A stretch of DNA of 64,000 nucleotides from CAZJRB01 sp964547995 (GTDB lineage: Bacteria > Planctomycetota > Planctomycetia > Pirellulales > Thermoguttaceae). Shown here piece by piece: positions 1-9,300 of this stretch (within the stretch, counting starts at the first letter, position 1; every line of letters starts with the position of its first letter). A model generated the notes under the pieces. That model was not told the DNA's origin and made no database searches. It saw only the letters and a list, made by a program, of their open reading frames with translations. The stretch lies in NCBI GenBank assembly GCA_964547995.1, contig CAZJRB010000011.1, positions 1 through 64,000 on the forward strand, written 5' to 3'. Made by a program: the position numbers and the translations under genes.

Positions 1-58
1 CACTTTCATGGCAAACAAGAAAAGCCCTCTTTGACTTCGCTTCTGTAAGGACTAGCCC

Positions 59-1177
59 ATGACCGCCAACCAACACGAAACCCGCTGGTACACCCCCACC
101 CCCTGCAAACTGATCGCCGGGCTGCTCGTCGTCGCGGTATGCCTGTTCGGCGCTGGCGGGGTTTCATTCGGGGCGGAACGGGCCGTGGGGTTGGGGCTTC
201 CTTGGGTGCGGGCTGCGGAGGATGGGCGGGCATTTGTTCTTGAAGAGGCCGGGCGAAAGTTCGTGCCGTGGGGCTTTAACTACGATCACGATGAAACGGG
301 GCGGCTCATTGAGGATTATTGGGACAACGAGTGGCCGAAGGTCGAAGAGGACTTCCGCGAGATGAAAAAGCTCGGGGCCAACGTCGTCCGGGTGCATCTC
401 CAGTTCGGCAAGTTCATGCAGGCAGCGGACAAGCCGAACCCAAAGGCCCTCGAACGGCTTGGGAAGCTGCTGCGGCTGGCCGAGCACTACGGGCTGTACC
501 TCGACCTGACCGGCCTGGGCTGCTATCACAAAAAGGACGTCCCCGCGTGGTACGACCGGCTCGACGAGCCGCAGCGGTGGGCCGCCCAGGCGCGGTTCTG
601 GGAAGCGGTCGCCGAGCGATGTGCCGGCAGCCCGGCCGTCTTCTGCTACGACCTGATGAACGAGCCCGTCGTCCCCGGCGGCGACAAGAAGCAGGAGAAC
701 TGGCTCGGGCCCGCGTTCGCCGGAAAGCACTTCGTCCAGTTCATCACGCGTGAGGCCCGCGGGCGTCCGCGTCACGAGATCGCCCGGCGGTGGATCGGGC
801 AGCTCGCAGTCGCCATCCGCAAACACGACCGGCGGCACCTGATCACCGTGGGGCTCGTACCCTGGAGCCTCGACCGCCCGGGCCTGACCTCCGGCTTCGT
901 GCCCGAAAAAGTCGCCGGCGAGAAACTGGTGGCCGAGCTGCCGGTGGGCCAGCAGACGCCGCCGGCGTTCTTCGCCCACGCCGGCGATGACAAGCACGCG
1001 GCGGAGGGGAGCATCCGGTACTATCTCGCCCTGCGGTGCCACAACATTCCGGGCGAGTTGCACGTCTACCCCAAGGGCGGCCACGGCTTCGGGCTTCGCC
1101 CCTCGGAGCACCCCGTATCGACATGGCCGAAGCGGTGCGAAGAGTGGATGAATAGCATGGGGTTGCTCCAGAAATAG
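59..1177 (+). CDS. GH5-like glycosidase fused to esterase C-terminus (chimera)
   Basis: Start ATG is preceded by AAGGA. Residues about 17-38 form a signal peptide or membrane anchor, so the product is exported. Residues about 50-285 resemble a (beta/alpha)8 glycosidase of the GH5/clan A type: WGFNYDHDE near 71, GANVVRVHLQFG near 106, and the acid/base motif DLMNEP with Glu202. The expected second half, carrying the catalytic nucleophile Glu, is missing. From about residue 288 the protein instead resembles the end of an alpha/beta-hydrolase esterase (BD-FAE or dienelactone hydrolase type): an Asp-bearing strand AGDDKHA near 308 and a His-bearing GGHGFGL near 340, ending with CEEW. That tail lacks the esterase nucleophile Ser. 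Neither half has a full active site, so it is probably non-functional. It may be a recombination product or an assembly chimera. The family calls rest on recognised motifs only. Confidence 0.75.
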   Translation: MTANQHETRWYTPTPCKLIAGLLVVAVCLFGAGGVSFGAERAVGLGLPWVRAAEDGRAFVLEEAGRKFVPWGFNYDHDETGRLIEDYWDNEWPKVEEDFREMKKLGANVVRVHLQFGKFMQAADKPNPKALERLGKLLRLAEHYGLYLDLTGLGCYHKKDVPAWYDRLDEPQRWAAQARFWEAVAERCAGSPAVFCYDLMNEPVVPGGDKKQENWLGPAFAGKHFVQFITREARGRPRHEIARRWIGQLAVAIRKHDRRHLITVGLVPWSLDRPGLTSGFVPEKVAGEKLVAELPVGQQTPPAFFAHAGDDKHAAEGSIRYYLALRCHNIPGELHVYPKGGHGFGLRPSEHPVSTWPKRCEEWMNSMGLLQK

Positions 1178-1179
1178 GG

Positions 1180-1196
1180 TGGGTTGTGCCCACCAT
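1180..1196. repeat. GGTGGG/CCCACC hairpin after the GH5-like gene
   Basis: GGTGGG and CCCACC arms separated by about five bases lie three bases past the stop codon. This resembles the outer arms of the larger element at 39162-39268. It could act as a terminator, although no T-run follows. Confidence 0.35.
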
Positions 1197-1354
1197 GAAA
1201 TGCCGGCAACTCCCCTGTTTACCGTTTACCCTATCCGAGTAATCCTCATGCCGGATGCGAGCGGGAGCCGATATTGTTGAAGCGTGGAGAAAGACGCGAC
1301 AAACGGCCAGGTGGGGCGGCGTTTGAGCGTTGTACACCCCGGTAGGGCGGATCC

Positions 1355-2524
1355 ATGTCTCAGGTTCAGGCATTCCGGCATCAGACCTACAGCAGCACGC
1401 CTCCCAGTTGTCCCCACTACTCGATTAGCCCGCCAAGCCGCCCGAAAGTCGGGGCACCGGAGTTCAAGCACCGCATGCAGGAGATCGGCTCGGTCTTCCG
1501 CGAGGCGGGTGTGGCCGCCATTTATCTGGCCCATGGAACATTTGTTGGGACCGACACATTGGGGGTGCTGGCGGAATTGGGGCGGGTGTTTCCTTCTGCC
1601 AGCGATACGTTTCGGGGCGTGATCAAGCGGATCGTGGACAAACTGGCCGGCGAAGTCGGCAACTACACTCTCGCCTATGCCCGACTCCTGGAAGCCTCGC
1701 TGCACACCGCCGGCGAGCGCCGGATCCCCGTCCGGCTCTTCCATTGGTCGAGCGAAAATCACCACATTGGTCGGGCGGACGGCGCGGTGCGGCTGATCGA
1801 CGAGCTGGCCTCGCAAGAGATGGGCCGCGGCCAGCGCGTGCTCCTTTGGGGACACAGCCACGCCGGAAATGTCTTTGCGTTGGTAACAAACCTTCTGGCC
1901 GGCAATCGCCGAAAGGTCGACCAGTTCTTCGAGGCAACCGGGATTTACTACCGCTGGCCGCTGGTGGGGTGTGTCGATATTCCCGTTTGGCAGCGGGTCC
2001 GATCGCTGTTGGGCGAAGAGAAGCCGCCGCTGGCCGACGTGCCGTTGGATATCGCCACGTTTGGTACGCCGATCCGCTACGGCTGGGACTCGGGCGGATA
2101 TGCGCACCTGTTGCACTTCATCAACCACCGCCCGGCGAAGGGATTGCCCAAGTATCGAGCGGTCTTTCCGCCCAAGTTCAACGACATCATGACGGCCGCC
2201 GACGGCGACTACATCCAGCAACTCGGCATCGCGGGCACGAACGTGATGCCGAGCGTGTTTGCGTGGCGAAGTTGGCTGGCCGACCAGCGGCTCAACCGTC
2301 TGTTGCAAGACGAGGCGTCGAAGCGGGGTTCGCTGGACCGGTTTCAGGCCGGGGCGATCGTGCCCGACGAAGGCACGACGCTGCTGGTCGATTACGGCCG
2401 CCCTAAGGGCCACATCGCCCAGCACGTCGCCGGCCACGCCGTCTACACCCGCAAGAAGTGGATGCTGTTCCATGCGGAGGAAGTGGCCTGCCGGTTCTAC
2501 GGGGCGGAGCGGGACGCGGCGTAG
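1355..2524 (+). CDS. alpha/beta-hydrolase fold protein
   Basis: The nucleophile-elbow motif GHSHAGN (around residue 168, after a VLLW strand) and an N-terminal strand ending LAHGTFVG point to an alpha/beta hydrolase with lipase or esterase chemistry. A late His in AQHVAGHAVY could complete the triad; the Asp is not certain. There is no signal peptide, so it is probably cytoplasmic. The first 30 residues are Ser/Pro-rich and look non-coding, while the stretch just before Met41 (position 1475) looks conserved. The true start may therefore lie between, or the 5' end may be damaged. There is no convincing ribosome binding site at 1355 or 1475. It is the second esterase-like sequence here, next to the esterase tail of the preceding gene, but the two do not look alike. 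Confidence 0.65.
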   Translation: MSQVQAFRHQTYSSTPPSCPHYSISPPSRPKVGAPEFKHRMQEIGSVFREAGVAAIYLAHGTFVGTDTLGVLAELGRVFPSASDTFRGVIKRIVDKLAGEVGNYTLAYARLLEASLHTAGERRIPVRLFHWSSENHHIGRADGAVRLIDELASQEMGRGQRVLLWGHSHAGNVFALVTNLLAGNRRKVDQFFEATGIYYRWPLVGCVDIPVWQRVRSLLGEEKPPLADVPLDIATFGTPIRYGWDSGGYAHLLHFINHRPAKGLPKYRAVFPPKFNDIMTAADGDYIQQLGIAGTNVMPSVFAWRSWLADQRLNRLLQDEASKRGSLDRFQAGAIVPDEGTTLLVDYGRPKGHIAQHVAGHAVYTRKKWMLFHAEEVACRFYGAERDAA

Positions 2525-2681
2525 GATCGAAACTGGGAAGTTATTGATCGGCCAGTCCTAAACGGCGCGCGATACCTGCCATGCCCCGGTCGAGTCCAAC
2601 GCCTCGTTAAATAGCGGTTTTGGGCGTGCCGGCTCGTTTCTGAACGTCATCCATCGTACAGCAGAACTTAGCCGCCCTGTA

Positions 2682-3122
2682 TCAGCAGGGTCGGCTAGAG
2701 TGATTGTTTAAGCAACGTTCTCGTATTTGGTGGTCAATCCTTTTGAGTTGGGCCGTGTAGTTGCCGAACGCCAGAAAAGGAACAAACAGGCACCCTTGGC
2801 TCAAGATGGCCCATTTCAGGCTGTAATTTCGCAGGCGGCGCAAGAAGTCCTTGGCTTGCTCCGGAGGCAGATAGCAATTGTGCTCGATTTGCGTGACATG
2901 AAAAAAGATGCCGCTGTACGTATGATATGTAATCTGCACGTCACGATCTTTCGGCTCTAAGGAAGCGTCGAAATCCGAGACGATTCGCGTCAAGGCTTTC
3001 TCCGCGGCCTTGTTGTACCATTTCACAAACCTGTAGATCATCCATACAACGCCAGCAAAAATCACGATGGTAACTACTGTCAATACCGAAACGATTACCG
3101 TTGTCTCTAGCTCGGCGTTCAT
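2682..3122 (-). CDS. small hypothetical membrane protein
   Basis: This 146-residue protein has an N-terminal membrane segment (about residues 7-32) followed by a basic and acidic soluble region and a weakly hydrophobic patch near 105-125. No family was recognised. It begins 11 bases after the natural stop of the interrupted retropepsin-like gene, which suggests a shared transcript. The pairing gives no clear functional clue. Confidence 0.5.
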   Translation of the reverse strand: MNAELETTVIVSVLTVVTIVIFAGVVWMIYRFVKWYNKAAEKALTRIVSDFDASLEPKDRDVQITYHTYSGIFFHVTQIEHNCYLPPEQAKDFLRRLRNYSLKWAILSQGCLFVPFLAFGNYTAQLKRIDHQIRERCLNNHSSRPC

Positions 3123-3133
3123 TGTGGTCCCAC

Positions 3134-3781
3134 TTACGGATTCACGATAATTTCTCCGCTCGGGCCACGAAACAGGACTTCGATCCTGTTGAGCACGTCT
3201 CGGCCAAGGATGCGCTCACCACCGGTGAAATCTGCCTGCACGCGACACGGATAACTGTTGCCATCTAGATGAGCCTATACGAAGAACGCGATGGTTGCCG
3301 CAGCCGATTGTCCCACACCACCCATCAAACCAGGCACTCCGTCCGAAGGACTGAGTTGCAATTGTTGACAATCCGACCAGGGCAAGGCGCTCGCGTCGGC
3401 GCCAATATCCGGGATAACACGATCCAAGACCATTCCCGACCTATCCGCGTCTTTCCGAAACTCCACAATAACCAACGGCAAAGCTTCACCAGGATACGTC
3501 TGATCATAGGCGAACACGGCACGCCGCATCCGACACGGTTCGTGCTCACGCCCGACACAAGTGACGTACGGGTGTTGGCCGGACTGCTGCACATCGTGGA
3601 AGACTTCCACGGGACTGGTACCGAAGGCAATCACCGTGCCGTTGGCAAATGCAATCCACTGATTGCGGTACCGGGCAAACAACGTGTCGCGGGCGACCCA
3701 GTAATCAGCCTCGTTTTTTCGCCAATCCGGGTGAATCTGTTGCGCGATTTCCGGCGGCAATCCCTCAGCCAGGCTTTTCAT
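3134..3781 (-). pseudogene. DUF5678 + retropepsin-like aspartic protease, interrupted by in-frame TAG
   Basis: ATG at 3781 follows a GAGG ribosome binding site (start MKSLAEGLPPEIAQQ). Residues about 10-90 look like a DUF5678 domain (YWVARDTLFARYRNQWIAF, HPYVTCVGRE). They are followed by a clan-AA aspartic protease region with the active-site-like DIGADASALPW (usual D-T/S-G-A; here Ile replaces Thr). Translation stops at a TAG at 3275-3277. The same frame continues without a shift for 46 codons (AHLDGNSYPCRVQADF, then ERILGRDVLNRIEVLF, ending VNP) to TAA at 3134. The ILGRD motif is the expected second half of a retropepsin-like fold, so the stop splits one gene. It is a nonsense mutation, a sequencing error or, less likely, readthrough. 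The Ile in the active-site motif also suggests decay. Confidence 0.7.
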
Positions 3782-3849
3782 GGCGACCTCACAGCGGTTA
3801 GGCAATGACGACGTTCTCGACGTATATGTTGTTGACGTAGCAATTGCCG

Positions 3850-4089
3850 CTAGGATGACGTTTGAACCTTTTCCAAGATCCACTGGCGGATCAAATCGGC
3901 AACATCAATTCCTTGGGATTTCGCGATGGCTTCAACAGATTCCGCTTCCTGCGACGGCAGGTGAAGGTTCACGACCGACTCGCGCCCGAAGACGGGCTCC
4001 GTTACCTCTTCGAGTTCGTCTTCAAGATCGGTGAGGTCGTGAGTGTCCCAAAACCGGGCCAACTCTTCGATGATCTGGTGGATCTTCAT
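3850..4089 (-). CDS. ribbon-helix-helix (CopG-like) antitoxin-type protein
   Basis: A 79-residue protein starting MKIHQIIEELARFWDTHD. It has an acidic N-terminal half (LEDELEEVTEPVF) and a C-terminal ribbon-helix-helix signature: a short strand VVNLHLP, then helices around EAIAKSQG and LIRQWILEKV. Similar small proteins are often antitoxins that autoregulate their promoter. No toxin partner is evident: upstream is the methyltransferase fusion and downstream, after 68 bases, is the interrupted protease gene. It may be an orphan regulator. An upstream Met would add 19 unlikely residues, so the start at 4089 was chosen. Confidence 0.6.
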   Translation of the reverse strand: MKIHQIIEELARFWDTHDLTDLEDELEEVTEPVFGRESVVNLHLPSQEAESVEAIAKSQGIDVADLIRQWILEKVQTSS

Positions 4090-4184
4090 TCTGCCATTGT
4101 ACCCGAAAACCTCTTGGTGTGGCAACCGGCGCAAAACGGCCGCCAAACGGTTGACCTCGCTGAGTCATCCGGGCTGATGCCCCG

Positions 4185-5747
4185 CTATTCGGGCGAAACG
4201 GCCCGCCGTGTGCCGCTTGCTGCGAGGAAGAGATCGTTGCCGCCGAGCCCTTCCTGGTGCGAGACCGGCTCGATTGTCACGTCGTTGCAATACGGGCCGA
4301 GCCACGCGGCGAGTTCCTCCGGCGTGAACCAGCGCTCCCAGGGCTCGTGTTCGGAGAAGGGCTGCCGGTCGCGGTGCTTGTCGATGATGAGGACCTTCCC
4401 GCCGGGGCGGACCACCCGGCACAGTTCCGCGACCCCTTGCCGCGGAAGCACGGCGTGCTCGAGCGACTCGACGGCAAACGCCCCGTCGAACGCGCCGTCG
4501 TCGGCAGGTAGTTGCAGCAGACAACCGCGAAGCCTTGCGGCAGCCGGCGGCGCCTGTGTCAGCATTGCCTCGGACGGGTCAATGGCCGTGAACTCCATGG
4601 CGGGAAACCACGCGGTCAAGTGCTTCAGGAAACGCCCTTTGCCGCAGCCGACGTCGGCCACGCGCCCATCCGGCGGCAACGTACTGCACCACTCGCGGAC
4701 CTCTTGCACCCGGCCGTCGGCCTGGTCGATCGTATCGGGCAGATCGGCGGCCGGCTCCGGCAGCGGCGCTTCCGGCTGCCGCGAGAGGGCGTCGAACGCC
4801 GCCCGGACTTCGAGCAAGGCCGCATCGAGATAGAACTTCACGGCCCAGCCGGTTTCCCGCTTCCTGGGAAAGCGCCGAAACAGATACTGCATGGCTCGAT
4901 CGGCCGACTCGCGCCGGCCGAGCCGATACCAGCAGACGGCCAGATGGGCCATGCCTTCGGTCGAGACCTTCCCGGCGTCGCGCACCGACCCGTCCCGCCG
5001 CTGCCGGTTGGCGACCTGGCGCATGATGTTTGCAGCTGCTTCGTCGTAGTCCAGATCGATCAGCGTCTCGACCCACCATGCCAGGACGTGCGACGGCAGG
5101 CCCGCCAGGATCGAACCGTCGCCGGGCAGGCACCGCGCGAACCCTCGCCGGGCCGCTGCCTCCCAATTCACTTCTTCGAAACGGCGTCCTGCCCGGAGCA
5201 GCGGGGGCAGACAGCTCACCACCGCGTGGCCCGGCTCCGGCAGATTCTTACCGACGTCGTCCACCCGGGAACACAAGTACCGGCACGCGGCCAGCACGGC
5301 CGGTTTCGCCTCGGGCATGGCCGGTTCCACCGCGAGCAGTCCCCGAACGGCATGGCCCGTATTCGAAAGCGAGGGCGACAGGAGCGAGGCGTCGGGCCAC
5401 GATCCGTCGGTCGCTTGTCGTATCAGAAGCCACTTGGCCCAACGGGCGGCCGCCTCCGGCGCGGTGACGCGCACCGCCGTTTCGATCGCGCCGCCGGTGA
5501 CGCCGGGGCAAGCATACGGCGATCCTCCCACCGGCGGAACCCCTTCGTCGCCGCCGTGCCGCATCAGCCAATCAAACGCGGCTTCCGCCGGCGGGGTCCG
5601 CTCGCCACGAGTCAAATACGACCAGACATTTTCCAGGCGGCGGCGTATGCCACGCACAAGCCATTCGGCAGAGAAACGCTGCTTCGGCGGCGGGGTGGGA
5701 TCGGCCGGCCACGCAGCATGGCGGCGGGGACGCGCGGTGCTGAGCAT
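4185..5747 (-). CDS. alpha/alpha-toroid repeat domain fused to SAM-dependent methyltransferase
   Basis: Residues about 50-330 resemble the alpha/alpha-toroid fold of prenyltransferases and terpene cyclases: repeats such as WLLIRQATDGSWPD, YLCSRVD, and QRRDGSVRDAGKVSTEGMAH. Residues about 360-515 are a class I SAM methyltransferase with motif I VADVGCGKG, an acidic residue after strand 2 (AIDPSEAML), ESLEHAV and VVRPGGKVLIID. The toroid part lacks a clear DxDD cyclase motif, so it more likely binds a lipid or sugar ligand than cyclises one. No signal peptide is evident. It is transcribed away from cutA. The methyl acceptor is unknown; an envelope glycan or lipid is plausible. Confidence 0.75.
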   Translation of the reverse strand: MLSTARPRRHAAWPADPTPPPKQRFSAEWLVRGIRRRLENVWSYLTRGERTPPAEAAFDWLMRHGGDEGVPPVGGSPYACPGVTGGAIETAVRVTAPEAAARWAKWLLIRQATDGSWPDASLLSPSLSNTGHAVRGLLAVEPAMPEAKPAVLAACRYLCSRVDDVGKNLPEPGHAVVSCLPPLLRAGRRFEEVNWEAAARRGFARCLPGDGSILAGLPSHVLAWWVETLIDLDYDEAAANIMRQVANRQRRDGSVRDAGKVSTEGMAHLAVCWYRLGRRESADRAMQYLFRRFPRKRETGWAVKFYLDAALLEVRAAFDALSRQPEAPLPEPAADLPDTIDQADGRVQEVREWCSTLPPDGRVADVGCGKGRFLKHLTAWFPAMEFTAIDPSEAMLTQAPPAAARLRGCLLQLPADDGAFDGAFAVESLEHAVLPRQGVAELCRVVRPGGKVLIIDKHRDRQPFSEHEPWERWFTPEELAAWLGPYCNDVTIEPVSHQEGLGGNDLFLAASGTRRAVSPE

Positions 5748-5860
5748 AATCCATATTATCTGCTATCCGCACTGGTTCTCCAATACCGATTTGGTATCAT
5801 CGAGATGCTGTCAAGCGAAATCCATAGGAAAAGACTGCTATTTATTTAGGGATTCGTGTC

Positions 5861-6184
5861 ATGACCGAAGTCGTTGCGGTGGTCACTACGACCGAGCGCG
5901 AAGAAGATGCCGCCGCGATTGCCCGAATGCTGATCGAAGCTCGGTTGGCCGCTTGCGTCCAGGTGCTCGGGCCCGTGACCAGCACGTACCGCTGGCAGGG
6001 GAAGATCGAAACGGCCCGGGAATGGCAGTGCTGGGCAAAGAGCCGAGGCGAACTCTACGACGAAATCGAACGGGCCATTCGCCGCATTCACCCCTATGAC
6101 GAACCTGAAATCATTGCCATGCCGATCATCGCCGGCAGCGAGACCTATCTGGCATGGCTGGAGCAGCAGGTGGAGCATCCTTAG
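5861..6184 (+). CDS. cutA: CutA divalent-cation tolerance protein
   Basis: A full-length 107-residue CutA. It has VVTTTEREEDAAAIARMLIEARLAACVQV at the start (seen here in two parts, VVTTTEREED and EARLAACVQV), then TYRWQGKIE, EW, and near the end HPYDEPEIIAMPI and YLAWL. CutA proteins are small trimers of ferredoxin-like fold, linked to copper and other metal tolerance; the exact biochemical role is unsettled. A weak AGGG lies before the ATG. It stands alone between divergent and downstream unrelated genes, so it is probably monocistronic. Confidence 0.95.
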   Translation: MTEVVAVVTTTEREEDAAAIARMLIEARLAACVQVLGPVTSTYRWQGKIETAREWQCWAKSRGELYDEIERAIRRIHPYDEPEIIAMPIIAGSETYLAWLEQQVEHP

Positions 6185-6383
6185 GCTGGCGAGCGCCAAC
6201 ATCGCCCCCTCTTGCGAGTGGCGTCTCGTTGGGGCCCTGTCTCTTCATCCTTTCTTTTCCCCTCGACATTAGGGGTTATTCTGTTGAGAACAAGCACACG
6301 GTTTGATCCAAAAGAATCGGTCCCTCAACGGCCGATGTCGGCATAGACGGGAAACCGCCTGACAGGTAAGCTAAAGGGGGGCT

Positions 6384-9300
6384 ATGGATATCTCCGGCCG
6401 ACGCATGAATCAGTCATTCTTTTCCCGCCGTTCCTTCACGATTCTACTGATAGCCTTCTTTCTAATGCCCCTCCTTTGGATGGGGTCTGTCCGCACGATC
6501 CGATCGAACCGCAACGATGTGAAGAACTGGTTGCCCGACGATTTCCGCGAAACGGCCGTTCACAGTTGGTTCGACGAGCACTTTCCCCACGAACAATTCG
6601 TGTTGGCCAGTTGGGAGGGCTGCACCCTGGACGACCAGCGGCTCGAGATGATGGTCGAAAAGCTGGTCCCGCCGGAGGAAGAGCCGTCGCCGGAAGAATC
6701 GCTGGCGGTCGAGGGGACGTTGATCGTGGAGGGCGCGAAGCCGGAGAAGACACCTTCCGCGGGCGAGACCGCCAAGCCGGAATCCAAACAGACGCCCGCG
6801 GAAGAGGCGAAGAAAGAGCCCCACTATTTTAGGAGCGTGATCACCGGCCGCATGCTGGTCGACCAATTGACCTCGCGCTATCCGGAGCTTTCCGAGGAGG
6901 AGGTTTTCAAACGGCTCGAGGGCACGCTGATCGGCGATGACCATAACAGGACTTGCCTGGTGGTCACGTTGACCGAGGAAGCGAAGGGCAAGAACCTCCG
7001 CCGCTGCCTGGAGAAGATACGCGAATACGCCAGGGAGTGCGGCATAGAACCGCCGAAGGAGAAAATCCGGGTGCTCGATGCCGTGGGGTCGGCGCTTGCC
7101 GAATTGGTGGTCGGCCGTGAACCGCCGAAAGAGGGAATCTACCTGGGCGGGCCTCCCGTCGACAATGTCGCCATCGACATAGAAGGGGAACGGACGCTGA
7201 TGCGTCTGGCCGGCCTGTCGCTGATCGTCGGGCTGAGCATCTCCTGGCTCTGCTTCCGGAGTACGCGGTTGACGTTCCTGGTCTTTTTCACGGCCATCCT
7301 GGCGACGGGAACCGGCATGGCAAGCGTCTATTTCTCGGGAAGCACTTGCGACACGATCCTCCTGTCGATGCCGTCGCTGGTTTTCGTGTTGGCAATTTCC
7401 GCGTCGATCCACATTGTCAACTACTACCACGACGCGATCCGCGAAGACGGTTTGGAAGGGGCCACCGACCGGGGGCTTGCCCACGGCTGGCTGCCGTGTA
7501 CCATTGCCGCGGTGACCACCGCACTGGGGCTGGGCTCGCTGGTTGTCAGCCACGTGATTCCGATCAGCAAATTCGGTATCTTCTCGGCGGTCGGAGTGAT
7601 AGCCTCGTTGTTTTGGGTCTTCTTCTTCCTGCCCACCTGCCTGACCTACTGGCCGTCGCGGAAGTACGCCGAGAAGTTCGGCAACCGGGGCAATACCGAG
7701 GCGTCGGAGACGGTCTTCGTGAAGTTCTGGCGCATCATGGGCGGATTCGTCATCCGCCGCAACGCCTTGGTGTCGCTGGCGTGTCTGGCCCTTATGGTCT
7801 TCTTCGTGTTCGGCGTGATGAAGATCAAGACGTCGGTCAAGCTGATGAAACTCTTCTCGTCCGACGCGGAAATCATCGCGCACTACGGGTGGCTGGAAGA
7901 TCACCTCGGCCCGCTCGTGCCGATGGAAATCGTTCTCCACGTCGACAATCAGAAGTGCAAGCTGAGCTTCGTCGAGCGGATGCGGTTGGCAAAACACATC
8001 GAGGCGAAGCTCGAAGAGCTCGACGACGTGGGCGGGGCGCTCACGGCAGCCACCTTCGCCCCCGATATCCGGCCCAGGTCCCGACGCCTCGGCGTCGATC
8101 CCAACAAAATCCTCAGCAAGCGGCTCGAGGAACACCGCGATGACTTCCACGAGTACGTGGCCATCGACGAAAACGTCGCCGTCGACAGCGACAGCTTCGA
8201 TCCCTCGCTCGCCCAACTGGGCATACCCGAAGATATCATCGAGAAACTCGAAGCCAAGGAGATCTACACGCTTGGCGATATCGAACGTCGGGGCAATATC
8301 GAGTCGATCCGCGGCATCGGGCCCGAACGGGCCGATCTCGCGGCCGCGGCGATCGAGACCTGGCGGCACGAGCACCGGGACCCCACGCTCCAGGAACTCG
8401 GCATCACCGGTGAATTGGCCGAAAAACTCAAGGCCCGGAACGTAAACACCCTGCTCGAAATCGAGCAGTTCGGCAACAAGAACTCCATCGAAAAGAACTT
8501 CGGCGCCGTCCGCGGATTCACGCCGGAGCAGGCGGGCCGGATTGCCGCCGCGGTCAGCCGATGGCGCATCTCGCACGGCGAAGAGTTGTGGCGGATTACC
8601 GCCCGGGTCGAAGCCCTCAGCGATCTCGATTACGGATTGTTCGTTGCCGACATCCGCGACAAGGTCGAACCGATCCTTGCGGCCGTGCGGGAGTCGGGCG
8701 TCGATGGTATCGACGCCACCTACACCGGCCTGGTCCCGCTCGTCTACAAGACGCAACACGAGCTGATGCGGGGCCTGTTCGAGAGCCTTGCCCTGGCGTT
8801 CGTGCTCATCGCATTTGTGATGATGTTCGTGCTCAAGAGCCCTTCGGCCGGGCTGGTGGCGATGGTCCCCAACCTCTTCCCCGTCGTTGTCATCTTCGGC
8901 ATCATGGGCTGGACCGGCATCCTGGTTGATATCGGGTCGATGATGACCGCCAGCGTGGCCTTGGGCGTGGCGGTCGACGACACGATCCACTACCTCACCT
9001 GGTACCGCAAGGGGATCGACCGGGGCCTGGAGCGCAAGGGCGCCGCCATGATGGCCTACGAGCGGTGCGCGAATGCCATGACCCAGACGACGGTGATCGG
9101 CGGGCTGGGGCTGGCGGTCTTCGCGTTCAGCACCTTCACGCCCACGCAGCGGTTCGGCACGATGATGCTCGTGCTTTTGTTTGCGGCGCTCATTGGCGAC
9201 CTGATCTTCCTGCCGGCAATGCTCTCCTCCCCGATCGGGCGATTCTTTCACGGCACCAAGAAGCGGAAAGCGAAAGAGGCGCCGGCCGAGGTGCGATCGG

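Noticed and set aside
3275..3277. Pyrrolysine or programmed readthrough at the amber codon
   Set aside because: No Pyl tRNA or synthetase evidence in this window; decay or a sequencing error is simpler.
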